DNA from: Chryseobacterium sp. G0186
GTDB taxonomy: Bacteria > Bacteroidota > Bacteroidia > Flavobacteriales > Weeksellaceae
Direction: 5' to 3'
Assembly: GCF_003815675.1 (NCBI RefSeq)
Contig: NZ_CP033918.1
Coordinates: 4,774,001-4,838,000 of the forward strand
DNA length: 64,000 bases
In this document: piece after piece, positions 8,338-17,473 of the stretch
Position numbering within the stretch: position 1 is the first letter of the stretch
Layout of the letters: each line of letters begins with the position of its first letter
The notes under the pieces: generated by a model
The model's input: the letters and a program-made list of their open reading frames with translations, nothing else
Databases searched by the model: none
Told to the model about the DNA's origin: nothing
Translations under genes and position numbers: made by a program

Positions 8338-9456
8338 TTAATTGAATAAATCTTTTACTTTATCAAAAAAAGTTTTTTCCTTTCCGGATGGTTCTGCAAC
8401 CATTTCTCCGCTGGACATTTGCTTTTCAAAGAAATCCTTTTGTTCCTTGGTAAGCTTCTGTGGTGTCCAAACATTGATGTGAATAAACATGTCACCTTTT
8501 CCGTAACTGTCAATACTTGGAAGACCTTTTCCGGCAAGCCTTAAGATCTTTCCGGATTGTGTTCCCGGATCAACTGTGATTTTCACTTTTCCACCTACTG
8601 TAGGAATTTCTTTTTTCGTTCCTAAAGCAGCTTCTGCAAAAGAAACGTATAATTCCTGGTGAAGATTATCGCCCTCTCTCTTGATGGTTTGATCTACTTC
8701 CTCTTCAATAATCACCAATAAGTCCCCTGGAGTTCCTCCAAATGGAGCGTCATTTCCTTTTCCTCTTACATTAAGCTGAATTCCGTCTCTGGCTCCCGCA
8801 GGAATATTGATCGTGATTTCCTCTTCATCTTTGATAAGACCCTGGGCATTAGCACCTGCAGGAATTTTATCAGCAACTTTTCCGATTCCCTGGCAAGTAC
8901 CACAGGTAGTTTGAGTCTGCATTTGGCCAAACATGGTATTCATTACTTTAAGCTGAACACCAGAACCGTTACAGGTAGGACATGTTTTTGAAGTGGCTCC
9001 TTCCGCCATCTTCATTTTTTTAACCTTAATGGTTTTGTGAGTTCCGTTGACCATTTCCTCAAGGTTCAGCTTGATTCTGATTCTTAAATTAGAACCTTTC
9101 ACCTGCTGACGACCACCGCCGCCACCACCGAATCCTCCGAAACCACCACCGAAAATATCTCCAAACTGACTGAAGATATCTTCCATGTTCATTCCGCCTC
9201 CGAAGCCTCCGCCTCCGAAACCACCGTTACCTCCCATTCCGGCATGTCCGAACTGGTCATATCTGGCACGTTTCTGATCGTCGCTTAGTACTTCATAAGC
9301 TTCCGCAGCTTCTTTGAATTTTTCCTCAGCCTCCTTATCTCCTGGATTTTTATCCGGGTGAAATTTAATGGCCATTTTTCGGTATGCTTTTTTTATTTCG
9401 TCGGCCGATGCAGATTTGCTGATCTCAAGAACCTCGTAATAATCTCTTTTTGACAT
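8338..9456 (-). CDS. dnaJ: Chaperone DnaJ (Hsp40)
   Basis: DnaJ delivers unfolded proteins to DnaK and stimulates its ATPase. Seen in order: J domain (DYYEVLEI to about residue 70, with the HPD tripeptide in KFHPDKNPG), a long Gly/Phe-rich linker (about 72-115), a zinc-binding insert, and the two-layer C-terminal substrate domain. The zinc insert holds only two CxxCxGxG motifs (CPTCNGSG and CGTCQGIG) instead of the canonical four, so it can bind one zinc rather than two. From memory this also occurs in other Flavobacteriia. grpE lies 110 bases upstream on the same strand. No dnaK is in the window. Confidence 0.97.
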   Translation of the reverse strand: MSKRDYYEVLEISKSASADEIKKAYRKMAIKFHPDKNPGDKEAEEKFKEAAEAYEVLSDDQKRARYDQFGHAGMGGNGGFGGGGFGGGMNMEDIFSQFGDIFGGGFGGFGGGGGGRQQVKGSNLRIRIKLNLEEMVNGTHKTIKVKKMKMAEGATSKTCPTCNGSGVQLKVMNTMFGQMQTQTTCGTCQGIGKVADKIPAGANAQGLIKDEEEITINIPAGARDGIQLNVRGKGNDAPFGGTPGDLLVIIEEEVDQTIKREGDNLHQELYVSFAEAALGTKKEIPTVGGKVKITVDPGTQSGKILRLAGKGLPSIDSYGKGDMFIHINVWTPQKLTKEQKDFFEKQMSSGEMVAEPSGKEKTFFDKVKDLFN

Positions 9457-9482
9457 GACTTTCTATTCTATAATTGATGATC

Positions 9483-9556
9483 GATAAATGATAAAAGATA
9501 TTTAAAATTTAGTAATAAAAGTATAGGGTTCTATCCGTTATCACTCATCATTTATC
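9483..9556. repeat. Inverted repeat between grpE and dnaJ
   Basis: GATAAATGAT (9483-9492) and ATCATTTATC (9547-9556) are perfect inverse copies flanking a 54-base AT-rich stretch. Similar ATCATTTATCATT-like words occur near 1445 and 25475. It could form a hairpin in a grpE-dnaJ transcript, but it lacks a T-run and is not a clear terminator. Confidence 0.5.
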
Positions 9557-9566
9557 ATTAATAATA

Positions 9567-10103
9567 TTAGTTTCCTGTTACTACTTTAGCAAAACGGATT
9601 ACTTTATCACTTAAAGTATATCCTGTTTCAATAACATCTACGATTTTCCCTTTTAGATCCTCTGATGGAGCAGGGATTTGAGTGATGGCTTCATGGAAAT
9701 CTACGTTGAAGCTGTCTCCAGCTCTCACTTCCATTGCTTTTAAGCCTTTCTCAGTAAGTTTATTTTTGAATTTTTGATAGATTAATTCTACGCCTTGTAG
9801 ATCTGCTGGATTTCCGTTTTTAGCAATTTCCTTTAATGCTCTTTCAAAATCATCCAAAACTCCCAACATAGAAACCATCATATCCTGGTTTGCATATTGG
9901 AAGAACTCCATTTTTTCCTTAGACGTTCTTTTTTTATAGTTTTCGAATTCAGCATACAATCTGATGTAACGGTCTTTTTCCTCTGCCAAAAGTTCCTCTG
10001 CAGAAGGAGTAGCTGTCACATTGTCCTGAGACGTTGTGTCATTCTGAACATTGTTATCTTCCTGATTATTGATGCTTTCTTCGTTAATATCCTGATTTTC
10101 CAT
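9567..10103 (-). CDS. grpE: Nucleotide exchange factor GrpE
   Basis: 178 residues. GrpE releases ADP from DnaK. Seen: an acidic, Asn/Gln-rich disordered N-terminus (residues 1-35), a long coiled coil (about 36-90, EEKDRYIRLYAEFENYKKR), and the conserved C-terminal beta domain with MLGVLDDFERAL, FNVDFHEAI and VIETGYTLSDKVIRFAKVVT, which are family signatures. It precedes dnaJ on the same strand, a common chaperone pair. No CIRCE or other heat-shock operator was recognised upstream. Confidence 0.97.
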   Translation of the reverse strand: MENQDINEESINNQEDNNVQNDTTSQDNVTATPSAEELLAEEKDRYIRLYAEFENYKKRTSKEKMEFFQYANQDMMVSMLGVLDDFERALKEIAKNGNPADLQGVELIYQKFKNKLTEKGLKAMEVRAGDSFNVDFHEAITQIPAPSEDLKGKIVDVIETGYTLSDKVIRFAKVVTGN

Positions 10104-10244
10104 AATTCAATATTTATTTACAAAGATGTTTGACAAAGACTCTGCCAAAGGAAAAAACTGGACATTTAGGCAGAAAGATAACTCTTATAAATAGAAAGTA
10201 ATGATGAATTGTCAATAAGGTTGTGCATGTGTATTTTGTCTAAT

Positions 10245-10330
10245 GGAGAGGCTAGAAATTAGGAATTAGAATTAAAAGTCTTAATAATAATTCCTCTAAA
10301 AGTCTCCAACTCTCAAACCCTCTAACCAGA
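10245..10330. repeat. Pyrimidine-rich intergenic repeat near mntH
   Basis: The gap between grpE and mntH (10104-10334) holds no gene. Its left part looks unstructured. Near mntH it contains CTCTCAAACCCTCT-type words that are the reverse complement of the purine-rich repeat at 1330-1428, preceded by ATTAGGAATTAGAATTA-type words. Confidence 0.5.
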
Positions 10331-10334
10331 AAGA

Positions 10335-11669
10335 CTATTCTCCGGCGAATGTCTGATACAATAAATAAAGATTTAATACAATGATAATGATTGAGATGAT
10401 CCAGACACAAGTCTTAAGAAATGGTTTATTAACAAATTCTCCCATTTTTGCCTTATCATTGGTAAACATTACCAACGGAACGACGGCAAAGCTTAGCTGC
10501 ATAGAGAGGATCACCTGGCTTAAAACCAATAAATCAGTGGTTCCCTGTTCTCCGTAAAGAATAGCAACAATTAAAGCAGGAATAACAGCGATAAGTCTTG
10601 TAATTAGTCTTCGTAACCAAGGCTTTAGTCTGATGTTAAGAAAACCTTCCATCACGATCTGGCCCGCAAGAGTTCCCGTAAGCGTTGAATTTTGTCCTGA
10701 AGCCAATAAAGCGATAGCAAATGCAATACTTGCCATAGAAGCTCCCAAAATAGGGGTAAGCATTTGATAGGCATCATGAATATCAGCAACATGCTCGTTT
10801 CCTGTAGTATGGAAAGTAGCCGCAGCGAGGATTAAAATGGCTGCATTGATGAAGAAAGCCAGCATCAGGGAAACTGTACTGTCCAAGGTTGCAAACTTTA
10901 TAGCTTCTTTTTTACCTTCCGTATCTCGGGTATAATCCCTCGTCTGTACAATACTGCTGTGAAGGTATAAATTGTGTGGCATCACAGTGGCTCCTAAAAT
11001 CCCGATGGCTATATAAAGCATCGCAGGATTTGTAATGATTTCTTTCTGAGGAACAAGTCCACCCAGGATTTCATTGAAAGCCGGTTGAGAGATAACAATC
11101 TCGTAAATAAAACAGGCGAGGATAATAAAGATTAATCCGCCTACAATACTCTCTATCCATCGGAATCCTTTTGCCTGAAGTAAAAGAATAATTAAAACAT
11201 CCACAGTGGTAATCACAATTCCCCAGGTAAGCGGAATATGAAATAATAAATTTAAGGCAATAGCTGAACCGATGACCTCGGCGAGATCACAGGCGGCAAT
11301 GGCTATTTCACAGAATACCCAAAGAATAAAATTGGTGGTAGGGCTGAAATGGTCTCTACAGGCCTGTGCAAGGTCTCTCTCTGCAACAACTCCTAGCTTT
11401 ACGGATAGATGCTGTAAAACCATTGCAAAAATATTGGATATAAGTATCACTGAAAGTAATGTATACCCAAACTGAGCTCCTCCGGCAATATCCGTAGCCC
11501 AGTTTCCAGGGTCCATGTATCCTACGGCAATCATAAGTCCTGGACCTGCAAAAGCAAGATATTTCCTCCAAAAACTGGCTTTTTTGGGGACTTTAATCGA
11601 AGAATAAACTTCTGATAAAGAATGAGATGTTTTATCTTGACGCCAAGCGTTTTTTATATTGAAATTCAT
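10335..11669 (-). CDS. mntH: Nramp family Mn2+/Fe2+ transporter
   Basis: 444 residues with about 11 membrane helices. It imports divalent manganese or iron with protons. Seen: the TM1 metal-site motif VGYMDPGNWATDIAGG and the TM6 motif MPHNLYLHSS, the two unwound helices whose Asp, Asn and Met residues coordinate the metal. The N-terminal 35 residues are polar and cytoplasmic. The promoter is well formed, and an 18-base palindrome covers the start of transcription, suggesting metal-dependent repression by an MntR/DtxR-type regulator (no such gene is in the window). Start at the ATG 20 bases after the -7 box. Confidence 0.96.
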   Translation of the reverse strand: MNFNIKNAWRQDKTSHSLSEVYSSIKVPKKASFWRKYLAFAGPGLMIAVGYMDPGNWATDIAGGAQFGYTLLSVILISNIFAMVLQHLSVKLGVVAERDLAQACRDHFSPTTNFILWVFCEIAIAACDLAEVIGSAIALNLLFHIPLTWGIVITTVDVLIILLLQAKGFRWIESIVGGLIFIILACFIYEIVISQPAFNEILGGLVPQKEIITNPAMLYIAIGILGATVMPHNLYLHSSIVQTRDYTRDTEGKKEAIKFATLDSTVSLMLAFFINAAILILAAATFHTTGNEHVADIHDAYQMLTPILGASMASIAFAIALLASGQNSTLTGTLAGQIVMEGFLNIRLKPWLRRLITRLIAVIPALIVAILYGEQGTTDLLVLSQVILSMQLSFAVVPLVMFTNDKAKMGEFVNKPFLKTCVWIISIIIIVLNLYLLYQTFAGE

Positions 11670-11673
11670 AAAT

Positions 11674-11691
11674 GTTAGAAATGACTAACAA
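11674..11691. promoter_or_regulatory. Palindromic operator candidate at mntH
   Basis: TGTTAG (11674-11679) and CTAACA (11686-11691) form a perfect dyad with a six-base centre. It overlaps the end of the -7 box and the expected transcription start of mntH. The TTAG...CTAA arms resemble the outer halves of DtxR/MntR-type boxes. Inference from pattern and position only. Confidence 0.5.
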
Positions 11692-11720
11692 ATTTAATTA
11701 AATAAATGTAAACACAAAAA
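11689..11720 (-). promoter_or_regulatory. mntH promoter
   Basis: On the minus strand TTTTG (11716-11720) and TAAATTTG (11689-11696) are separated by 19 bases, the ideal Bacteroidota -33/-7 arrangement. Confidence 0.75.
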
Positions 11721-11735
11721 TTAGGGACAGAAAAA

Positions 11736-11761
11736 ATCCCGGAAATGACTTCCCGGGATTC
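11736..11761 (-). terminator. Terminator of the DUF937-OmpA gene
   Basis: AATCCCGG (11736-11743) pairs with CCGGGATT (11754-11761). On the minus strand a run of six T follows. It separates this gene from the mntH promoter. Confidence 0.85.
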
Positions 11762-11782
11762 AATTTTTATTTATTCTAAAGA

Positions 11783-13108
11783 TTATTTTGAAAATCTTAC
11801 AGACATTTTTCTGTCCGCAGCTCTTTCTGCATCAGAAGCTTTAGCATCTACTGTTGCAAATTTACTTCCGTAACCTTCTGCTCCAAGTACCTGAGCTCCA
11901 ACTCCTGCTTTTGCTAAAGCAGCTTTGATATAGTCGGCTCTTGCCTGAGATAGTTTTACATTGGATGCTTCGTTTCCTGTTTTGTCAGTATAACCTCCAA
12001 TTTTGATTTTTGACTCAGGGAAAGCTTTAAGGATAGCTACCAGATTGTCCAATTGTCCTTGTGATCCTGCTTCTAACTCTGTAGAACTTCCCATTTTGAA
12101 GTTAACGTGGTCGAAGTCATACCACTTATCTTTCAATGCTGCATCATCAGCTGCATTTTTGTATCCGCCAGATTTCAGGAATCCAATCATTTGGTCTTCC
12201 ATTCCTCCTTTGTAACCTTTCAACATTACCCCGTTAAGGTCAATGTTTTCATCAGTTTTAGCTGCTGGTGTTGCAGTGGTAGCCGGTGTAGTGGCAGAAG
12301 CAGTATCCGCAGATGTTCCTGTAGAATCTGTGGAAGAAGCCATCGTAGTGGTGGTCTGTTTTTTCTCACACTGCTTCCATAGGAAATACCCAGCTGCAAT
12401 TAATAATAAAAGCGGAAGCAACCATTTCCAGATTGAGCCTCCGCCTTGATTATCATTGTTGTTATTATTAAATTGTTCTCTTATTTCTCTGGCTCCCTCA
12501 TTAACATTTTCTCTAGCAGTAGCAACACCTTCAGCGATGTTATCTTTAGCCGTAGAAGTTACAGAAGAAACTGTTTCCTTAGCCTGACCAAACCAATTTT
12601 CAGCTCCTAATCCAAAGGAAGCTAAAGAAAGACCTGCCGGCAATAAAGAAGAAATAATGCCTTTCTGATCATTCAGTAAGCCGGAAATACCTGAAGCACC
12701 CAAATTATTGTCTGCTGCATATTTTCCGACAGTACCTACTGTCGCCCCGGTAACCAGATTTAACAAAGAACCTGCAGAATTATTGCTGATTCCCGAAAAA
12801 CTGGCAATGGAATTCACTAGTCCGCCAATCTTATCTCCAAAAAGTGAAGATAATAGAGTGGTGATAATAGGGTTGTTAGATGATCCACCTAATAAGTTAC
12901 CTAAAATACCACTGGAAGAGGCTTTCGTAATAGCATCCACCACACCAGGGTTGTCTGCGTTATTGGCTAATCCACCTACTACCGCAGGTAATAATCCACC
13001 AATTGCTTTAGAAATTCCCGATTCGCTTTCTCCAAACTGAGATGCAGCCTGCGAAACCAATGCGGGACCTAATTGTCCTTTAATTAAATCAATGACATTT
13101 AAAGACAT
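11783..13108 (-). CDS. DUF937 and OmpA domain protein
   Basis: 441 residues in three parts. Residues 1 to about 165 are a Gly/Ala/Leu/Ser-rich region of the DUF937/YidB type, with repeated SGILGNLLGG-like stretches. A membrane helix lies at about 226-244 (WKWLLPLLLLIAAGYFLW), followed by a Thr/Ala-rich linker. The C-terminus (about 310-441) is an OmpA-like peptidoglycan-binding domain with KIKIGGYTDKTG, LSQARADYIKAAL and AADRKMSVRF. There is no N-terminal signal peptide, so the internal helix probably anchors it with the OmpA part in the periplasm. Role: envelope structure, by inference. It has its own terminator. Confidence 0.88.
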   Translation of the reverse strand: MSLNVIDLIKGQLGPALVSQAASQFGESESGISKAIGGLLPAVVGGLANNADNPGVVDAITKASSSGILGNLLGGSSNNPIITTLLSSLFGDKIGGLVNSIASFSGISNNSAGSLLNLVTGATVGTVGKYAADNNLGASGISGLLNDQKGIISSLLPAGLSLASFGLGAENWFGQAKETVSSVTSTAKDNIAEGVATARENVNEGAREIREQFNNNNNDNQGGGSIWKWLLPLLLLIAAGYFLWKQCEKKQTTTTMASSTDSTGTSADTASATTPATTATPAAKTDENIDLNGVMLKGYKGGMEDQMIGFLKSGGYKNAADDAALKDKWYDFDHVNFKMGSSTELEAGSQGQLDNLVAILKAFPESKIKIGGYTDKTGNEASNVKLSQARADYIKAALAKAGVGAQVLGAEGYGSKFATVDAKASDAERAADRKMSVRFSK

Positions 13109-13224
13109 AATAAATTTTTTTAGATTAATGTTGAGATAAATTTAAACAAAAATCTGTCCAAATGTCATTTTTTTATAAATATTTCTTTAAAAATTAACGA
13201 TTTTTTTTTAAATCCTTAAAATTA

Positions 13225-14700
13225 TTAATATGCTTTTGCGAATAATACACGTCTGTTAGAAGGTTTTCCGGAAATCATAGAAACTCCTTCTTCCACATCA
13301 TCATCCAAAGGAATACATCTGATGGTTGCCTTAGTTTCGTTCTTGATTTGCTCTTCTTCTTCAGCTGTGCCATCCCAATGAGCGTAGATGAAACCTCCTT
13401 TTTCTTCTAAAACCTTTTTGAACTCCTCATAAGTATCCACCTTTGTGATGTTATCCTTTCTGAAGTTCAGGGCTTTATTGAAAAGATCTTCCTGAATGGT
13501 TTTTAACAATTCTTCAATATAGGCATCCAATCCTTCGATAGAACGAACTTCCTTGGTAAGGTTGTCTCTTCTTGCAATTTCCACAGATTTGTTTTCTAAA
13601 TCTCTTGGTCCCATTGCAATTCTTACAGGAACACCTTTTAGTTCATATTCTGCAAATTTCCAGCCTGGTTTGTTTTGTGTGTCATTATCAAATTTTACAG
13701 AAATACCTTTAGCTTTTAATTTAGCCTGGATATCTAAAGCTACCTCACTAATCTGTGCCAATTGCTCTTCTCCTTTAAAAATAGGAACAATCACAACCTG
13801 AATTGGTGCCAACGTTGGAGGCAATACCAATCCTAAATCGTCAGAGTGTGTCATGATTAAAGCTCCCATAAGACGGGTTGAAGTTCCCCATGATGTTGCC
13901 CATGCATGTTCAATTTTCCCTTCCTTGTTGGTGAATTTTACGTCAAATGCCTTGGCGAAATTCTGACCCAGGAAGTGAGACGTTCCGGCCTGAAGTGCTT
14001 TTCCATCCTGCATCAATGCTTCAATACAATAGGTTTCGTCTGCTCCTGCAAATCTTTCAGAAGGTGTTTTCAATCCTTGAACAACCGGCATTGCCATAAA
14101 GTTTTCTGCAAAATCAGCATATACTTTATTCATTTTTTCTGCTTCTTCCACAGCTTCATCTTTCGTTGCATGAGCGGTGTGCCCTTCTTGCCATAAGAAT
14201 TCTGCAGTTCTTAAGAAAAGACGGGTTCTCATTTCCCAACGTACAACATTAGCCCATTGGTTGATTAGTATTGGTAAATCTCTGTAAGACTGGATCCAGT
14301 TTTTGTAGGTATTCCAGATAATTGCTTCTGAAGTAGGACGAACGATCAATTCTTCTTCCAGTTTTGCATCCGGATCAACAATAAGTTTTGATGGGTTGTC
14401 CGGATCTGTTTTTAATCTGTAATGAGTTACTACAGCACATTCCTTTGCAAAACCTTCTGCATTCTTTTCTTCAGCCTCAAATAAGCTCTTGGGCACAAAA
14501 AGCGGGAAGTATGCGTTCACGTGACCTGTTTCCTTGAACTTTTTATCCATTTCATCACGCATTTTTTCCCAGATTGCATAGCCATACGGTTTGATTACCA
14601 TACATCCACGCACTCCGGAGTTTTCAGCTAAATCAGCTTTTACAACGAGCTCATTATACCATTTGCTGTAATCTTCGCTTCTTGAGGTTAATTTTGCCAT
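13225..14700 (-). CDS. proS: Prolyl-tRNA synthetase, short (eukaryote/archaeal-like) type
   Basis: 491 residues. It charges tRNA-Pro with proline. Seen: class II motif 1 ([19 protein letters not shown]), motif 2 ([23 protein letters not shown]), motif 3 ([17 protein letters not shown]), the anticodon-binding domain (about 285-390) and the C-terminal extension ending in RVLFAKAY. It lacks the roughly 180-residue editing insertion of the long bacterial form, so it belongs to the short group found in Bacteroidota. Stand-alone gene with an AT-rich upstream gap shared with the divergent lipoprotein gene. Confidence 0.97.
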   Translation of the reverse strand: MAKLTSRSEDYSKWYNELVVKADLAENSGVRGCMVIKPYGYAIWEKMRDEMDKKFKETGHVNAYFPLFVPKSLFEAEEKNAEGFAKECAVVTHYRLKTDPDNPSKLIVDPDAKLEEELIVRPTSEAIIWNTYKNWIQSYRDLPILINQWANVVRWEMRTRLFLRTAEFLWQEGHTAHATKDEAVEEAEKMNKVYADFAENFMAMPVVQGLKTPSERFAGADETYCIEALMQDGKALQAGTSHFLGQNFAKAFDVKFTNKEGKIEHAWATSWGTSTRLMGALIMTHSDDLGLVLPPTLAPIQVVIVPIFKGEEQLAQISEVALDIQAKLKAKGISVKFDNDTQNKPGWKFAEYELKGVPVRIAMGPRDLENKSVEIARRDNLTKEVRSIEGLDAYIEELLKTIQEDLFNKALNFRKDNITKVDTYEEFKKVLEEKGGFIYAHWDGTAEEEEQIKNETKATIRCIPLDDDVEEGVSMISGKPSNRRVLFAKAY

Positions 14701-14756
14701 TATCTTTTAAAATTTTTTTAACTTTTGCACATTATTGTTATCTAAAAATAAAAATC

Positions 14757-14764
14757 TATTTTTG
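14757..14764 (+). promoter_or_regulatory. -7 element upstream of the lipoprotein/FadL-like pair
   Basis: TATTTTTG with a weak TTG (14735-14737) 19 bases upstream. It lies 78 bases before the ATG at 14843, a longer leader than most in this window. Confidence 0.45.
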
Positions 14765-14842
14765 ATGGATTTTTTAATCAGTATTGGTACATTTTTGGTA
14801 CAGATTGCAAATATAATTTAAATTAAAAATTTTTACGTTATC

Positions 14843-15937
14843 ATGAAAAGAAATATACATAAAAATTTGCTTGGTCTGCTAAAATCCAAAGGGATATTGG
14901 CAATATCAGGTGGATTATTGCTTATGTCTTGTGGTGCTCAGATGGGAGGGTATAGCGAGACAGATGGGGTATATTATGACCCTAATAAGGATACGCTGCC
15001 AGAAGGAGTTATCATTAATGGTAGCGGAAATAGAGTAGGCGAATATTATGACTACTATCAGGATTCCAATGTCATTCAAAATGCACAGGCGAATTCTAGA
15101 GAACAACAAAATAAATATAGCGAATGGAGTGGTACCAATGCAAATTGGGGTTCCACTGCTACTGATTCAGACTGGGGAATGTATGCAGGATCTCAAACCA
15201 ATTACTATGATAATTCATGGGGTTGGGGATCACCTTGGGGCTGGTACGGAGGTTATAGCCCGTATTGGGGCTGGAACCGTGGCTGGGGCTGGGGTGCAAG
15301 CATGTCCTGGGGTTGGGGCGGATCATTCGGTTGGGGCTGGGGAGGCTCTATCGGATGGGGAAGTCCATATGGTTATTCTCCTTATTGGGGCGGATTCTAT
15401 GATCCATTCTGGGGCGGATATTATGGTAACCCATACTGGGGATATGGAGGAGGCTACTGGGGTGGTAACTATTACAACAGACCTTACAGAAGAAGTGGTG
15501 CCAATGGAAATGGATTCCAGAATTCAGGCATAAACAATACTGTATATAGAACAAATACCGCTTCAGGTTTTAGAAATAGTAACGGAGACGGATTCAGAAA
15601 TACAAATGGATTTAGAAATTCTAATTCCGGTGGATTTAGAAATGAAAACTCTGGTGGTTTCAGACAGCAAGGGAATTCTAACGGATTTAGAAACGGTAAT
15701 TCCGGAGGGTTCAGAAACTCAGATGGAGGATTCCGTAATTCTACCCCTCAAGCAAGACCTAATTATAACTATCAACAACCGCGACAACAATATAACAATG
15801 GTGGTTTCAGATCAAATGATTCCGGAGGATTCAGATCAGGTGGTGGTTTCAATTCCGGTGGTGGAGGCGGCTTTAGAGGTGGATCCTCAGGCGGCGGAGG
15901 CGGTATGAGATCTGGTGGTAGCGGTGGCTTCAGATAA
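14843..15937 (+). CDS. Gly/Trp-rich and GFR-repeat lipoprotein, unknown function
   Basis: 364 residues, family not recognised. The N-terminus is a long signal with a lipobox (LLLMSCGAQ), so it is probably lipidated. Residues about 110-210 are a low-complexity block of Gly, Trp, Tyr and Ser (WGW and YWGG steps). Residues 215-364 carry about 12 GFR tripeptides spaced by Asn, Ser and Gly (GFRNSN, GGFRNENS and so on), ending in GGFR. Such composition suggests an extended or aggregating surface protein. The next gene, a FadL-like outer-membrane protein, starts 29 bases after its stop, so the two are probably co-transcribed. It is not a frameshift: the frame is intact. Confidence 0.8.
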   Translation: MKRNIHKNLLGLLKSKGILAISGGLLLMSCGAQMGGYSETDGVYYDPNKDTLPEGVIINGSGNRVGEYYDYYQDSNVIQNAQANSREQQNKYSEWSGTNANWGSTATDSDWGMYAGSQTNYYDNSWGWGSPWGWYGGYSPYWGWNRGWGWGASMSWGWGGSFGWGWGGSIGWGSPYGYSPYWGGFYDPFWGGYYGNPYWGYGGGYWGGNYYNRPYRRSGANGNGFQNSGINNTVYRTNTASGFRNSNGDGFRNTNGFRNSNSGGFRNENSGGFRQQGNSNGFRNGNSGGFRNSDGGFRNSTPQARPNYNYQQPRQQYNNGGFRSNDSGGFRSGGGFNSGGGGGFRGGSSGGGGGMRSGGSGGFR

Positions 15938-15966
15938 TTTTCAACTACATAAACTATTAAAAAATA

Positions 15967-17394
15967 ATGTTAAAAAAATCTTTAGTATTAATGAGTATTT
16001 CTGCTGCATTTTTTGCACAGGCTCAGGACATATCAGTGATTAGAAACTCTGTTGAGATTTATTCAAATTCTCCTAATATAGGTTCTTCCAAGTTTAATGC
16101 AATGGCAGGATCAAACGGAGCATTAGGAGGAGATGCAAGTTCACTATTGACAAACCCGGCAGGTTTAGGAGTGGCAATTTCCGGGGATGTTTCTGGAACA
16201 CTATCCATCAACAGTAATAAAAATACAAGTTCATTAGCGGGATCTTCCACAAAATATACAATTAATAAAACTGATCTTGGAAATGCAGGTGGGGTAGTAG
16301 CAATTCCGCTTATGACTCAAACGGGATGGAAGTTCATCAATATTGGTGTTAACTACTCCAATCAGTCTATTGAAAACTATGTGGAATCACCAGGAAACGG
16401 AAATGTAATCATTCCTAAAAAATTGTTTGATAAAGACGGAAATCCTGTTAACGGAAATTTATCGTATCTAGGACATAATTATGACCGCTACGGTAATCAG
16501 TCTAAAATGAACATTGGGGTGGGTGCCAATTATGAAAATCGCTTTTATCTAGGTGCAGGATTAAATTTCCACTATGCAAGCATTGATCAAAGGGAAACTG
16601 CCAGATTCGGATTGGATTTGGATAATTCCGTAGATAGCTTTGTTAAACAATATACTCCTAATTCAGAGCGTTCCAACGGTTTTTCTGCAAATATTGGGGT
16701 TATTGGAAAGTTAAGTAATCAGTTCCGGGTAGGTGCTTCCATAGAAACTCCTACATGGTGGACTATTGACAGAGTATTTAGTGAGTATTATACCGGGAGT
16801 GACGGATCAATTTATTATAAAGACTATGGAGAGGACAGAACATTCACATCTCCAATGAAAGCTACATTAAGTGCTGCTTTTGTTCCTAGTAAGAACTTCT
16901 CTTTAAACGTAGATTATACGTTAGGTTTAACTAAACCTAAATATAAAGTACAGGGTGAAGCAGAAAGTGAACTGAACTCTTTTTTCAGCGATACCTATAA
17001 AAATTTATCAGAAGTAAGAGTAGGGGCAGAATATAGAATTAAAAGCTTCAGACTAAGAGGTGGATATTCTTACGCTTCAAGTCCTTTTGATGCATTTACA
17101 ATTAGTGCCTATTCTAATGCCGGAGCGGCAACAAATACTAATTATAGTGATTTAATCCTAGGAGCAAGAAATACAATAGGAGCAGGTATTGGATATGACT
17201 TTGGGCAGTTTTATCTAGATGCAGCCTATCAAAATATCAGTTCTAACTATAAAAACCCTTTTTTACAGAGCAATCCTGATCGGGGAACAGGATATTATTC
17301 TGGTAATTTTGATGTATCTCCAACTTCTTCTGTCGTATCAGAAGTTAAGAATGTCAGAAGTAACTTCTTCATTACATTTGGTTGGAAATTCTAA
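15967..17394 (+). CDS. OmpP1/FadL-like outer-membrane beta-barrel protein
   Basis: 475 residues. Signal peptide MLKKSLVLMSISAAFFAQAQ, then FNAMAGSNGALGGDASSLLTNPAGLG, which matches the N-terminal hatch of the FadL/OmpP1 family (the NPAG motif). The rest is alternating aromatic and polar residues typical of beta strands, ending in FFITFGWKF with a C-terminal Phe as expected for outer-membrane insertion. The family transports hydrophobic compounds such as fatty acids; the substrate is not known here. It follows the Gly-rich lipoprotein in an apparent operon that ends in a strong terminator. Confidence 0.88.
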   Translation: MLKKSLVLMSISAAFFAQAQDISVIRNSVEIYSNSPNIGSSKFNAMAGSNGALGGDASSLLTNPAGLGVAISGDVSGTLSINSNKNTSSLAGSSTKYTINKTDLGNAGGVVAIPLMTQTGWKFINIGVNYSNQSIENYVESPGNGNVIIPKKLFDKDGNPVNGNLSYLGHNYDRYGNQSKMNIGVGANYENRFYLGAGLNFHYASIDQRETARFGLDLDNSVDSFVKQYTPNSERSNGFSANIGVIGKLSNQFRVGASIETPTWWTIDRVFSEYYTGSDGSIYYKDYGEDRTFTSPMKATLSAAFVPSKNFSLNVDYTLGLTKPKYKVQGEAESELNSFFSDTYKNLSEVRVGAEYRIKSFRLRGGYSYASSPFDAFTISAYSNAGAATNTNYSDLILGARNTIGAGIGYDFGQFYLDAAYQNISSNYKNPFLQSNPDRGTGYYSGNFDVSPTSSVVSEVKNVRSNFFITFGWKF

Positions 17395-17422
17395 ATTCCA
17401 ATAGGTATAAAGAAATAAAAAT

Positions 17423-17456
17423 AAAAGCTCCGAATTAAAGAATTCGGAGCTTTTTT
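17423..17456. terminator. Strong bidirectional terminator
   Basis: AAAAGCTCCGAATT (17423-17436) pairs perfectly with AATTCGGAGCTTTT (17441-17454). T-runs on both sides serve the FadL-like gene and the convergent ZIP gene. Confidence 0.92.
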
Positions 17457-17473
17457 ATGTATAAAAAATAAAT

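Noticed and set aside
15048..15908. Overlapping frames inside the Gly/Trp-rich gene
   Set aside because: They arise from repetitive GGN-rich codons; only the frame with the signal peptide and GFR repeats is convincing.
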